Notes: generated by a model from the sequence alone, not told the origin. Positions 1 to 12,131 are shown, numbered from the stretch's first letter. The stretch: 64,000 nucleotides of DNA from Xestospongia bergquistia (GCA_963965975.1 OZ014418.1:4476775-4540774); one strand, 5' to 3'. Made by a program: numbers and translations.

Positions 1-1484
1 TCTACTGTATACATAGTGAGATGCTTGACTATGGAACATTATTTTTCCTCCCTGGCACATGTACCAGAGGTTTCAGAGATAGTACAACTGATAAGGTTAT
101 GGCCTTACCATTTTTGATACCCAAGTATGAAGCTACTTTTTTTCGCTTACTTAATTCATCCTGTTATATAACAAAACTTCTCAAATTCCACTCAATACAA
201 TCCTGACTCCACCCACCAATATGCTTATGATTTCACCTATTGTCCAATAAATGTTTCAATAAAGTCTTTTTATTTCATTTCTTTACCATTATAATTGTAC
301 AACAGTAATGTAGATTTTGATGTCTCAAATTTCTTTAGAGTTTTCTTAGCAGACATGAATGCAAAATGTTTTTGGAGGCCATGAGACAACACCCCCAGAT
401 ATTTATGGCATGTGACCTTACCCATCTACCATTAACTCTGATGCCTCCACACAGCACACCAGTGCTCATAACATTTTTGGACCATGTGGTTTATACATTT
501 CACAACTTTAATTTATTGTTGCATGTGACGTGTATGAGCAACAAATGAAATTAGCCCTCATGCAATATTTTCTGATACACTTAGCAACCAATGAGTATCA
601 TTACTTTCATTGTGACCACATTAATTGGGTGTGTCTGATTGAAGCTTATCAGGTTTGTATCTCAACTAATTAACTCAGTGATTTTTTACCTTCTGCCAGC
701 GTATTCTTAAACCTTCCATTTAGTAATAATCCAGTCCCTTAAAGCAACAACATCAAAAGTGTTTAATTTTTAAAATGAATTAATGAATGAAGATAATCAG
801 CTGCATCTCTGCAACTTTATTGTGAAAATGCTGTGCAACATAAGTTACATAATCATGACTATAGGAAATCAGTCTTCATTTGTATGAAAACTTATTTCTG
901 GATAAAATAATAGAGCAAGTCAAATCCAAACGATCATCACCATACCTAACATCATTAATTGAAAGTTACATAATGTATACTGTACATGCAATTGAGGATT
1001 ATCTGTGGAAGACTAAAGAATGCTGGAATTATAACATTACTAGCAAAGAAGAAAGCTAGCAAGAAACTTTAAGCCTTCAAATTAAGATTAGTTACACCCA
1101 TTGTTGTAATATATGTGGATAGGGTTGATAAAACTCATTGTCTGTTTTTTAAAGAATGTGGTTTAATTTTGTTTACATACAACAACAAAATAAAAGGAAG
1201 CACACATGCATGTACAAATGTATGAAATAGTTATACCATTGATAGGCATGGTTTATTGTACATGTAAATATAAATAATTAACGAGTATAATTACAATAAG
1301 CTACACCTGTCCTTCATATAAGTGGTTTGTGTCACTGAAGTCATACATGAAATGTGCAATGGAGCACAACTTGATTGGTCAAATTAATATGTTGTTGTTG
1401 TCCTTTTTGCATTTTTAATTGCTGATACATGTCAGCTAAATTACTACATTTCCCATTTTCTCATTTTTTTTCTACTTTTAACAG
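1..1484. other. No recognisable gene; sequence upstream of RBM22
   Basis: I find no convincing coding exon here. The open stretches at 21-206 and 366-548 have no recognisable motifs. RBM22 proteins start with a segment carrying a first Cys pair (LCQTC-like), and I looked for it on the + strand without success. That first exon is therefore either left of the window, diverged, or too short to see. The last ~40 bases before 1485 form a pyrimidine-rich splice acceptor. Confidence 0.5.
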
Positions 1485-3995
1485 CTAAAGGACAATTTTG
1501 GTGATGAATGTAAGGTAAGATCTGTATGTCATATAATAGAGTTGACACTGGGTTGTCATTACTCTTTCAGGTATGTAGTCGTCCCTTTACTGTGTTTCGA
1601 TGGTGTCCTGGTGCTAAAATGAGGTACAAGAGAACTGAAATCTGTCAGGTTAATCCACAGAATGTACCACTACCTAATCTATATGAGTATATGTATTTAC
1701 CACCCGGCATACTACGCATGACAGGCAGTTGTATAGCCATTTTGGAACACATGTTAACTACGTCAGTACGTTTCTTTTCATTATCATAATATTTTGTTGA
1801 GTGCGACTTTTGAGGCCTCCTTCTCTGCCTAAATTTCTGTTATTCTGTAGCTATAGTTTTCCACAGACATTGTTGCTAATTATTCAGTCTTTGTATCTTT
1901 AGTCAGTGTTTCACTGTGAAGTCAATATCTTTCAAAGTAATAATAGGAAATTTTTTCAATTATAATCTTGTTAGGTTTGTGCTCAACTGAAAAATGTCTG
2001 TCAGACGTGTCTCCTTGATTTAGAGTATGGTCTACCTGTCCAAGTCAGAGACCATGCTCTCAAAATTAAAGATGATATACCCAAGAGTGATGTTAACAAA
2101 GAATACTACATACAAAATACTGAGAAAGAGGTATTGTATAATATTAGAATTTCTGCTTTCATTCTACATTGCTAAAATATTTGTTATGCTCAATGAAAGT
2201 ATGCACATAGATGTGTGCATGAATGTACACAGGCACACACATGTATATATTGTGTTTCTCTAGTTAGCAGATGCTGGTCGAACTGAACCTGGTGGATTGC
2301 TGGGTAAGTCACAAGCTCCCAGTGACTTACTACTTAAGCTAGCTCGAACTACTCCATACTACAAGAGAAATAGACCACATGTATGCTCATTTTGGGTTAA
2401 AGGAGAATGTAAGAGAGGAGAAGAATGTCCATACAGGTCAGTACTTAGACATTCCTTATGAAAAATGAGGATGGCTGTGCAATTAACATAGCTTTGTCTT
2501 CACTATATAGTCTAGTATGCACAATTATTTTTATATATAGGCATGAGATGCCAACTGATCCTTCAGATCCACTCTCACAACAAAACATCAAAGATAGATA
2601 TTATGGTGCTAATGATCCTGTAGCAGAAAAATTACTAGGTCAAGCTAAAGAATTACCACAGTTGGTTCCTCCTGAAGATAAAGGTATTACATCACTCTAT
2701 GTTGGTGGTCTAGGTGACACTGTAACAGAGAAAGATCTTAGGTAAGCACGAGACAATTTTTTGGTGGAATTATTTGAACATGTTATAGACTTGACTGTTG
2801 TTGCAAAAATGTTTCACTTGTTGTCTATGTATCAATTATAGAGATCACTTCTATCAATTTGGAGAAATTGAAAACATTCATGTGATTACCAAACAGAATT
2901 GTGCCTTTATTACATACACTACACGTCCAGCTGCAGAGAAAGCAGTTGAAGAATCTTTTAATAAACTAATTATTAAAGGTAATTTTCATTCTGTTTTTGC
3001 CTTTAAAAAGCATTTTGCCAAATAAAATTTTGAATCATTGATGGAATTATAACTTCTTTTTATGACTCCACAAGTAACTGGATATAGTATTGTTAATATA
3101 AAAATTATTTTTTTAAATTTGTTAGGATATTTTCAACCTTTTCTGGTAATTCTGCTATTGCACTTTGTTTACCCTTCTTACTTTTGCTTCATTAAAGAAA
3201 GAATGCTCACAACAATATATTTATCCAAGTAGCAAATAACATTGTAGTACTAGTAATTTAGCTCCAGTTCATTTACAAATCTGACATATTAAAACTTGCA
3301 TTATATTTTGGACTACCTTAAAGCTAATAATAAATCTGTCTATTTGTGTCTCTTGTTTTCACTAGCAGCCGAAATTTTCCATTTTGCTAACTCTTTTGGC
3401 TGGGACTAATTTCACACTTCAACCTTTATTTTATTATAGGCAATCGTCTAAAAGTTTTATGGGGACGTTCACAAGGACTCCTGTCTACATCTGACAGTAA
3501 AGGTGGAGGTACACATCTCTCTAATGTTCCTGGACTACCTGAACGTAAGACTTTTGTCTTGATTTATAAATAGTCAATTAATTTATATTCCTGTAGCTCT
3601 CCCCCCTCCATCATTTGACCCTCTTAACCTAAAAGGAGTAACTAGTACACCTCCCCCTCCACCAGCATCTAGTGACATAGCTCCACCTCCTCCTCCTCCC
3701 CAAGGTCATCCTAAAAGTGGTCTCCTTCCTCCACCACCAGCACCACCCCAATATCAGTATGCACCTCCTCCACCACCTCCTGGTATGTAATGCTGTTGAC
3801 TATGTTTATTTCATTAATTGCTCTTTAGGTGCTCCACCTCAAGCTCCAGGATATTATCGTCATGCACCACATGTTAACAGAAATTGGGAGGCACCATTAC
3901 CACCTGGACCTAACCCACCACCACAAATTTTTTATCCTTCTCAAGATCCTCATCATTTAGGATCAAGAGCACATCCTCCACGTTCTAATATATAA
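1485..3995 (+). CDS. RBM22: RBM22, pre-mRNA-splicing factor (exons 2 to last; 5' exon not seen)
   Basis: RBM22 (yeast Slt11/Ecm2) binds U6 snRNA and the intron in the activated spliceosome, in the nucleus. Exons read from GT..AG borders are 1485-1514, 1571-1648, 1975-2130, 2264-2436, 2541-2741, 2842-2978, 3440-3544, 3597-3782 and 3829-3995. They encode, in order: an N-terminal Cys-rich zinc region ([17 protein letters not shown], then [18 protein letters not shown]); the conserved [18 protein letters not shown] stretch; a CCCH zinc finger (C-x7-C-x5-C-x3-[15 protein letters not shown]); an RRM with RNP2-like LYVGGL and RNP1-like CAFITYTT; and a Pro-rich tail ending [18 protein letters not shown]. 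The reading frame stays open across every junction, so this gene looks functional. Only the initiating exon is missing from what I can see. The stop is TAA at 3993-3995. Confidence 0.95.
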
Positions 3996-4499
3996 CTGCA
4001 CTGTCATTTGAACTATTCTTGACACATTTTTTGGCCATGGTGTTACATTAAGTATTCCATGCCCATAGTTGTAACAGAGGTTTGGTAGGTATTGATTTAC
4101 ACACAATTCTGATCAAAATTGATCTATTAAATATAAGTACATCATATTATAATGATAGCATAATTAAAATGGTGGTATTATTTTACTGAAATTTTGGTCA
4201 ACAGTTGTCCATAATAACGATTATATATTTGCATTGTAAAGAATTCACATGCAAAGAAATTTTATTGCCCTCACACTCACAAAGGTTGCTTTATCATTTT
4301 TTTAAAAAACTTCCAGCCACCAGTTCGTTAGATTCTGATGTTGTGTCATTGTGTTAGACCAACACAAACACAAACCTATTGTCCCTACAGACTGGTAACT
4401 AACAGTTGGACAAAGACTTCTTTTGAAGATTAGCACTGCAACAAACACAGGAAAGACATGTCACTCCTCAAACAATACTAAGAAACAACTGTGTATGTT
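3996..4499. other. RBM22 3' flank, no other gene seen
   Basis: AT-rich sequence after the RBM22 stop. It presumably holds the 3' UTR and polyadenylation site, but I could not place a clear AATAAA there. No coding signal is visible before the NLR relic. Confidence 0.4.
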
Positions 4500-6030
4500 A
4501 AGAGGACAAGTTGACAAAATACCTCAAGTTATTCAAGATAAAAGATACAAGATGTTCTTAAACCTAGTGAAAGTGGTCATTCCCTTAAAATAATAGTTGA
4601 TGGTCCTTCTGGTATTCATACGACAAAACTCTGTCATATAGTGTTAAATATGTGGGCTAAAGGAGAAAGACATTATAACTTGGTCTATTTCTGTCCTCTC
4701 AGAAATAAAAAGGTGGCTCAAGCTAATGAGTTAAAATAACTTCTTAAGTACACATATGACTCTAATGGAAGTTACAACTGTCATTGAGTGGCTGCAAAAA
4801 TACACAGGAAAGGAATATACAAATAATCATTGATGGTTAGGATGAATTAAGTACACATCTCAGACAATCCTCACTTGCAGCTAGAATAATTAATAGAGAA
4901 ATATTAGCCATACATTCAGTAATTGTTACCTGTCACATCTATGCGTCCTACTCACTGTAAAAATATCTTTGTTAACAGACATGTTAAATTTTTAGGGTTT
5001 TCAGAGAAAGATCTCAAGGCATGAGTCAAAAGAAACTTAGAAAAAAAAACTCCATCTAACTGAGAAACTCATTCAAGATCTTGAAGTATGAGATGACATC
5101 CAGTCATTGTGTTATGTACCACTAGTCTGTACTATAGTTATCACAGTTTATCGTGAGTCAGATGGACAGTTACTAATAACACTCACTGAATTTTATGAGA
5201 ATTTTATCCTATAAATTATCAGAAGTCATGTTGAAATTAGTATTGACAACACAAAACCTGAATAAGTATGTAGCCATGATCATTTTCCATCTGTCTTAGA
5301 TACAACATTAAAAGAGATTTGTCATTTTGCTTACCTCAATGTAAATAAATGCATTCCAAAAATGACATTTTCTTTAACTCGTCAGTCTCTTTGTCAATCA
5401 GAGAATGAAGCCTATCTTAGACTAATGACAACACTTATTTTAGGTGTTGAGAAGAAGTATCAATTTTATTACCTGAGTTTCCAGGAACTTCTAGGAGCAT
5501 GGCCAATAGCTAAGTATGAAAAGACAAAGGAAGTGTTTACAGAACATTTTGATAATGGTCACTTAAGAATGTGTCCGATGTTTGAGCCAGATCTTACACA
5601 TCTTCAACATGAGAGCTATCAACTATGTTTTAACAAAGAACTTGACCTACAATGTAAAAGGAGACCACTAATTGGATTACACAAGTGTTACTCTTCACAT
5701 TTGAGAAAAATAGAGAAAATATTAGTCCACAGATTTGTTCTGTTCTCTCTGATAAATGGGATAGCTTTCTCTTTCAACTATTGTATGAATCACAGAACGA
5801 TAATTATGTTAAATATTATCACAATCAGCAAAGAACCATTCACTTTGTCTCTCTAGACAAACTATTTGACTTACTGTGTCTCAAATTTTTCTTTAACAAT
5901 TCCAACACAGCTAGGAATTATTTGAATCTTGGACGGCTAAATTGACAGGAAGTACAACTCCTTACTAATACATTGATGAACAACATTAAGTGTAAGGGAC
6001 TAGACTGTGGTTTTCAAATAATGACAAGGT
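4500..6030 (+). pseudogene. NLR (NACHT-domain) receptor pseudogene
   Basis: This is a degraded copy of a NACHT-type innate immune receptor. Near 4590-4640 a P-loop-like segment reads IIVDGPSG but lacks the usual GKT/S lysine. Near 4820-4850 a Walker B-like IIIDG is followed by a stop and then DEL. Near 4918-4955 comes VIVTCHIYASYSL, matching the NACHT sensor-1-like VTSRPxA region. The longest open piece (5362-5856) contains YYLSFQELLGAW, the HD2/winged-helix motif common in NLRs. The frame then shifts near 5700 into 5685-5945, which gives a leucine-rich segment ending FFFNNSNTARNYLNLGRLN. After a stop, homologous-looking leucine-rich text (QEVQLLTNTLMNN) continues to about 6030. The stops, the frameshift and the loss of the P-loop lysine make it a pseudogene. 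Sponges of this type carry large NLR families, so a decayed duplicate is plausible. Confidence 0.75.
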
Positions 6031-6889
6031 TGTGAAGTTTAATTCATTTATTTTTGTTTTTATACTCAATCAATCTTCAAGCGTGTTATATTACATTAGA
6101 CTCAAATAGACCAAAATATGTATCTGATGTTATTCTTGTACTGATGTACTTAATAACAATACAGCATGTAAAGATAATTAACTTTAAAATAATATTATTC
6201 CAGTATGTCATACTGGGAGCAACTAAAACCTTCTGAATTAATAATTTTTGCTGGAAAGATTACTTTGTGTATGAATTGTGAGCTGGCTAAAATTTGAATG
6301 TGTAGTCACTTTGTGTTTAATTTGGCTATCTAAACAATGGCTTTGAAATATTTAATAAGTCAAAGCTTCCATTAAACTTCTTGGACAATAGTGAAGCCCA
6401 ATAAAAAAATACAAAATGACATTAATAGTTATTTAATTCAATATATTTATATATGAGAACACTATTTGTATGAAATCTATCCTTTAATTATCTGATATTA
6501 ATTTATTTTCTTTACTGTATCCATCACGGACCATCAGTCTGATTGTCTATCTATCCATTCATCAATTTTTCTTGTAATGTCAACTGCCATACTAATAATA
6601 TATATAACTTTATCAATTTTACAAAACAGAACTGAACTCTCCTAAAGACAGAGAATACTTGTAATTTGTATATACAAACAAATAATGAATAGACATAATT
6701 TAACTAGTTACCATAATAATCACATTACATCACACCTTTTGAATATATTTAAAAAGTCAGAAATTTAACATTGGAAGAGCCTAAAAACTTTACTCAATCA
6801 CATTATAAGCCTCTGTGGATGTGTCAAAATTCAACCACTCCTGATAACAAAAATTCTGGAAAGAACAGGAACATGAACTGAGCTGTACT
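6031..6889. other. Intergenic, nothing recognised
   Basis: AT-rich sequence with many stops on both strands. The short open stretch at 6054-6236 has no motif I recognise. A fringe of the integrase relic on the minus strand may reach back to about 6800. Confidence 0.4.
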
Positions 6890-8100
6890 CGTTAGTTTCG
6901 TCACTATCCTTTTCCAAGTTGTCCAGATTTGTCTTAGCTGTCAGATTGAAATTAGGATCTTCTGCAAGTATTCTTAATTGATGACCCTCATTTCCTTCAT
7001 TTGCTATGAATCTATGTGCTCTGGTCTGGAATCCATACTTTCAGGTAAAGAGTTGGCAATTCTGTTGTTGATGTCATTTATCAAAATATTCTTTTGTTTC
7101 CTCTTCAATTTTTCATTCTTTGTGTAACTACTGAACATTAGGGAACATGAGGTTTAAAATATCTGCTGCCACTGGAATTGTAGATGTGACATTCCGAGAC
7201 ATAAGTAATTGTGCAGGATTATATCCTAGTTTTATTGGAGCTGAATTGTATGACAGTAGTGTTAGATATTAATCATCTGACCATTTCTACAGACTTTTTA
7301 GTATTTGTTCAACTCTCTCTGCCCCTCCGTGTCTTTGGGGATACCTTGGGCTACTTGTAATTAGTTTAAATCTGTATTTGGTTGAGAATTCTCTAAAGTC
7401 AAATGAGGAATATTGGGTCCATTGTCTAAAACAATAATGTGTGGAATGTCAAGTCTTGCAAACATCTTCAAGCATTCAGTTACTGAATCTGAGGTAGATG
7501 AGTATAATTTTACTACTTCAATACAGCAATAACAATAATCAATAAGTAATAAGTAACTGTTTTGTTTCCATAGAAAGAGGTCAGTAGCTACTTTCTGTCA
7601 AGGCAAATTTGGGAGATGTGATGGTTTAAGAGGTTCAACCTGGGGTCTTCTATACTTGCAACAAATCAAACAGTTTTAAATCTTCTCTTCAGCTAGAGCT
7701 GTCATTCTGGGCCACCAGACTTCTCTCCTGGCACACTCTTTAAAATTGTGCAGACCTTGATGTCCTATGTGAATTTATTCTAGCACTTTGGTTTGAAGGG
7801 GTTTAGGGATAATAAAAAATTTCCTTTCATCTACTGGTTGTTCATGATGTATATTTTAGTTAATACCTGAACAAATGACAGAGGTAAGTCCCTCTTTCCT
7901 AATTTCCCTTTCAAGCAGTGATGTTTCACCTTCTGAAGATCTTTTTCTTGGTACTGATAAATCTCCCTTAAACATTTGTCAGATGCAGGTAAGTTATTAA
8001 TTACTAGATTCACAAAAGCCTCTACTTCACTCTGAAATTCCCTGTTTTTAGCATCTTGCAATTGGTCTGTTGGTGTGATTGGTAACCTAGAAAGATAGCT
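6890..8100 (-). pseudogene. Ty3/gypsy-type retrotransposon integrase relic
   Basis: Read on the minus strand, this begins with a segment like the end of a Ty3/gypsy RNase H and the linker (YLSRLPITPTDQ, about 8085-8100). It continues through a region placed like the integrase zinc-binding domain (YQYQEKDLQKVKHHCLKG) and into REVWWPRMTALAEE and NCLICCKYRRPQ near 7650-7750. Catalytic-core text follows: KVATDLFLWK, YLLLIDYC, then HIIVLDNGPN near 7400-7430. The last fits the second catalytic Asp of a D,D-35-E integrase. Several stops and frame changes interrupt it. No long terminal repeats or primer-binding site could be placed, so this is a truncated, dead fragment. It begins directly against the rva_4-like relic, which suggests the element inserted there or was joined by rearrangement. 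Confidence 0.8.
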
Positions 8101-8935
8101 GATGTGGTGTTCGGTTGTGTGCTGTATGGAGAGGATGATTACACTATGCCTCACGAAACATATCCACTAGAGATTGTATAATTCGTAGATAAATAAAGTG
8201 AAGAGCACATACATCAACTTCACGAGCTGGATCTAGAAGACCAACTTCTTCCAATGAATAGAATAGGAAGTAATAGAAACTAATTCAACCTTGAAAAAGA
8301 TCTCTCCATAAATGTTTTATCATTTGTTTGTGAACACTTTTACCACAGATACAACTTCCTCTCTCTGAACCTCTTTCGAAATGCTCGAGCGTGAAGCATC
8401 CAACTATAACATTTTCGCCTCCACAGTCCGAACATACACAAGATAATAATCCATAACACTCAACAGTGCAGAAATGTGTTAAAAACAGTCACAGCTTTGT
8501 TATTAAAGGGTACTTTTAAATAAACCGACACTTGGCTATATCCATCTATACCTCCATGTATTATTAATCGCCACTTTATAAGTTTATAATATTCATCATT
8601 GTGCCAACATTACATTGCTGACAACGAAGAGTTCTATGTAGCCTAGTTTCAAGTCCCATGGGGTCAACATAATCTTTCCCTTTGTAATATCACACCATTA
8701 ACTTTAAGCAGGGTCTGTATTGACCATATACCACAACCAGGTAAGCATGTTATAATCTTCTTAACTAGGTCATCCAAATCTTCATTAGTTATTTCACTGA
8801 ATTAATTACATTCTATCACAAACTCTTTTAGTCTTCTTTGAATCATATGTGCAGAGCAACTGATGAGTACTGCAATTTCAGTTTCTTTAAATCCATTTTT
8901 AACCAAGAATCTAACTTGATCCTCGCATATGTCTA
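8080..8935 (-). pseudogene. Integrase-core (rva_4-like) protein pseudogene
   Basis: On the minus strand, from about 8935, PLDICEDQVRFLVKNGF and IAVLISCSAHMIQRRL resemble the N-terminal helix-turn-helix of a family of integrase-core proteins found in animals and fungi. The core follows: WHNDEYYKLIKWRL and IHGGIDGYSQVSVYL near 8525-8610 (usual form WHxDGNHKLIRW..HGGIDGYSR). Next are SDCGGENV near 8430, HLWRDLF near 8310 and LEEVGLLDP..VDVCALHF near 8200-8260. The tail HPLHTAHNRTPHQL lies near 8095-8140. In-frame stops at several points and a frameshift around 8375-8395 break it. This family is a domesticated or mobile DDE integrase lineage whose function is not established. The C-terminal end is cut by the gypsy fragment. 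Confidence 0.72.
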
Positions 8936-8998
8936 AAGGTTGTTAACCATGACCTCTCACACCCATCATTTTGTTCTTTGCCTCAGGATATTAGGATT

Positions 8999-10109
8999 GA
9001 ACCAGTTACTGGATCAGGTTGTTGCAGAGTGGTTACAAGATATTAAAACTTATCAGTTGCCATGCACACTTCAAGGAGTTGGTCCCTTGTATCAATTATG
9101 TATGAAAAAGTAATATCATGAACTCTATCATCTTTCTCTCCCTCAATTCAAGGTGTAGTAGATTTGTTGTGGTTACCAGTACAACAATATCAAGAAGATG
9201 GACATATCATTTAGGGACTTAAGAGGAACTACATCTTTTGCTAGGCATAGCTGGAGTTGAATTAACTAACAGGGCACTATACTCTGTCCAGGTATGTTCT
9301 TCAAAGTGTATGTATCTTTGTGATATCTCTTTCTTTCCTTTATTCCACCTTTAGTCTTTAGCTCAGACAGAATTTGATATGATTAGTCCAGAAGAGAGAT
9401 GATCCTCCACTGAGATTACCAATAGTCAAGTCCCTCAGAGTGGGCCACAGCAACCAGCTGATCTAAGAGAAGGCTTTGTGAATGCTTACAATGTTGTTAC
9501 TACAGTAAGGTTTTATTATACAATGTTGTCTTAGTATTATGTTAAAGCTAATTACTAAAAAATCTAATGTAACAAGTAGTTAATTAATTACTTAATTACA
9601 TTACGTTAAGTTCATTGTCTACAGAGGGACAGTCTGAGATCAGCATATTATACTACTGATCCCTAACCTCTAAACCCTAAACATTATGTATTAAAATGTG
9701 TGACCAAAGATAAGACTGTCCTACTAGGCCCACTGGATGTTAGTTAATATTTGTCATTGTTATGTGTGATATTGCTAATATGTATGTGACATAATTACAA
9801 ATTACATTAAAAATTAATGATCTATTTAGGATAGTCTAACTATTCTGTATCCTTACCATCTCTCAATGTTATTATAACATTTCTTAGCATTCAGGTGACA
9901 CTGCTTGGGACTTGTATCAAGCAGCTGCTACTGATCATGAAAAGTATGGTGTGACAGAAGCTGTGGGCGGAGTCCTGCATCATTTACCAGGTAACATACC
10001 CATCATCTTTGCTTCAGAAGCAACTCGACACATGTTGGGTGGAGTAAAGAATCAATTTGTTCCAGAAGCAAAGAAAGAAGCTTTTGAGAAATGGAAGACC
10101 AATCAATAA
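8999..10109 (+). pseudogene. ATG2: ATG2 C-terminal fragment, disrupted
   Basis: ATG2 is the bridge-like lipid transfer protein that feeds phagophore growth in autophagy. Four exon-like blocks match its conserved C-terminal region: about 8999-9110 (DQVVAEWLQDIKTYQLP..LQGVGPLYQL), 9153-9292 (GVVDLLWLPVQQYQEDG..), 9355-9505 (AQTEFDMISPEER..PADLREGFVNAYNVV) and 9888-10109 (DTAWDLYQ..GVTEAVGGVLHHLP..ATRHMLGGVKNQ, ending KWKTNQ and a TAA). Intron borders are kept, so this is a segmental copy and not a processed one. The second block has a TAG stop after DGHII and a frame change before ELTNRALYSVQ, and the third has TGA after SPEER. No upstream ATG2 exons are visible. The last exon is fully open, so sequencing error in the earlier ones cannot be excluded, but decay is more likely. 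Confidence 0.78.
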
Positions 10110-10425
10110 TGTCATTGTTGATTTAATACATGCAAAATCTGAGAAGACAGATAATGTAATGATAATAATAATAAGATCAATATATTGTGTTGTATACATT
10201 GTCTTAACTTGTTGTGCTTTTAACTTTGTATATATTGGATTAATAAGTCAAAAAATTGATTTGAATCCAAAGATGATTAATAGGTAAATTAATTAATAAA
10301 GTTAAATACAATAAATACTAGATTCCAATTTAGTATTATGTGGTTCATCATCGTATTCTAGATGATTGGTGGATATACCAAATAATGATTGATACAAGGA
10401 GGCGGTGAAGTAAATTCCACAGCAT
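10110..10425. other. Spacer between ATG2 and homeobox relics
   Basis: AT-rich sequence with no motif. The two relics converge here, 3' end to 3' end. Confidence 0.4.
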
Positions 10426-10941
10426 TTAACAAAGAATTGGTTGTATGTATATTGTTGTATTGTAGCTAGGAGGTAAACTGCAGTTTGGATAAGAGAAAAA
10501 TTGATTAAAAGGAGGCAAAACAGTACGAAGAGTTGGTGTGGTGGTTAATGGCAGAGTTCTAGTGGTTGTGATTGGACCTGAGTATGAATAACTGATAGAG
10601 GAAGACAATGTTATGTTTATCGGAGCTGTTTGATGTAATTTTTGTTGATGTGGAGGATAGACATATGAGTTGTATCCACAGTAACTTGTTGTAGAGGATC
10701 TTTGAGAATAATATGTTGATGTTTGTTCTCTTATGTATTGAGTGGTCATTGGATGAGGGGCATTGATTGAGGCAAGATTAGGGGAATACTTCCATTGGAA
10801 ATAAGGGGGTTGAGAAATGGTTTAGTGGTAGTGGAGGTCGAAGGGAGACTGAAATTTTCTTTGCCAGCACTAGTGGTTAATATGGAACTAAAATTGGGCA
10901 GGAATTTTCTTTTGCTTGGCACGTCTATTTTGGAACCAATT
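10426..10941 (-). pseudogene. Homeobox gene 3' exon with three nonsense codons
   Basis: On the minus strand a splice acceptor (TGTTTTCACACAG) is followed at 10941 by NWFQNRRAKQKKIPAQF, the recognition helix of a homeodomain (W48, F49, Q50, N51, R53). The same frame then meets TAG, TAG and TAA, and after the third is open to 10426 through a tail rich in Ser, Thr, Tyr and Pro (Y-F-Q-W-K-Y, TSTYYSQRSS, YVYPPHQQ). The three stops lie where CAG or CAA glutamine codons would fit the Q-rich context, so each could be a single C-to-T change. The first two homeodomain helices should be on an upstream exon at higher coordinates; I could not find them between 10942 and 11600. The homeobox class cannot be assigned from helix 3 alone. 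Open segments in the other frame (10746-10955) are shadows. Confidence 0.65.
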
Positions 10942-11865
10942 CTGTGTGAAAACAAATAAAAAATACATATTCCAGAGGAACATTAAATTCTGGTGAACTT
11001 GTGTCGTTAACATGTGAACCAGGTATTGTTGAGAAAAGCAGAAATGATGGATGGATAATGATGCAGGCAGATAGATAATCTAACCTATTATTATAAATGT
11101 AATAATTGTCAAATTTGAAGTACTTTGAAGTGATCATCTCTCATTCACAGTTTCTTAAGGGGTGTTTGACTGGTTTATATGTCCTGTAAGGATATAGCAC
11201 TTCATTGTATGTACTACTTAAATGACAATATTGTAATTACCATGACTTTCATAGATGAGATCATTGTAATTGAGTTTATAAATCACAATATATGTCTTTA
11301 TTTAGAACAGTTAAATGTTATCTACTGTTCGGTATTTTAAGAATATACTGCTATACAATACATTGTCTAATTCATAATACGGCACAAGAAACAATAATGA
11401 TCTAAGTGTCACTAGGAAAGCCATTCCAACTATTTTAAATTTTATTAAATGTGTAATCCATATTATGTACAAATTAACATTAGCAACCTTGCTTGAGAGG
11501 TTTCGGTTGATATTTGTCTTTAATTTTGTCTTCATGACAATATTGAAAGACTTGTGCAAATGAGTCACAAAATAGTCATTGATGAAAGTACTAATATTAG
11601 TGTCCTATAGCTAGGTAGTATATGGTCAACAAACATCTTTATAATCAAATCATTTCATCATAATATTATTATATTACATTTTGGCCTCTCCTGGAGAAGC
11701 CATTTTGTTTGCTTTAATCAACTCTAAATGTCATGATTCTGAGGAGTAACTATTATGTAATGTTACTGACCGATGCTCAGGAAGTATAACTGTACCATTA
11801 AGGTACTAGTTCATGGCATAAGTCCCCAGATATGTACATAGTTCATAAGCATATAGGCCCTCTGC
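10942..11865. other. Intergenic, nothing firm
   Basis: I searched here for homeodomain helices 1-2 on the minus strand and for other coding blocks. The open stretches at 10925-11137 and 11311-11568 show no recognisable domain and are AT-driven. No RNA gene signal is seen. Confidence 0.4.
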
Positions 11866-11975
11866 CAGAGGGTACTAGTTGATGGCATTGGTCCTCCTCA
11901 CTGTGTTATGACATTATAGAAACCAAAGCCAACAGATAAATAAGTTTTATTATGTTGCCTACAATAATAGTTGGA
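11866..11975 (-). pseudogene. Ectodomain fragment of the multi-pass membrane protein family
   Basis: About 110 bp resemble 15183-15330 of the larger relic, sharing for example GAGGGTACTAGTTGATGGC and later AACATTATAGAAACCAAAG-like text. A stretch of about 30 bp present in the larger copy is missing. On the minus strand it should code the same ectodomain part as that copy (YVSVGFGFYNV..QYVGPMPSTS). It lies 3' of a segment that belongs later in the protein (12132-12437), so the family pieces are out of order and no gene could be read through them. Confidence 0.6.
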
Positions 11976-12131
11976 GAATTTTCTTATTTACTACATAATG
12001 TCATAACATACAAGTTGTTACATTTACAACACAGTATCAGTTTCAGTATGTGCCAAAGTAAGTAGATATATCAACAATTTGTATTAAATGATTAGTAACG
12101 TAAGTAGTCACATCATGTTATTATATATTTA

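Noticed and set aside
21..548. Two short open frames upstream of RBM22
   Set aside because: No similarity to the RBM22 N-terminus or to any family I know; likely chance.
9655..9690. CCCTAACC..AAACCCTAAAC, resembling telomeric repeat
   Set aside because: Only two imperfect copies in AT-rich DNA, with no tandem run.
10746..10955. Open frame overlapping the homeobox exon
   Set aside because: The homeodomain helix and the tail lie in another frame; this one reads across the splice acceptor and is a shadow.
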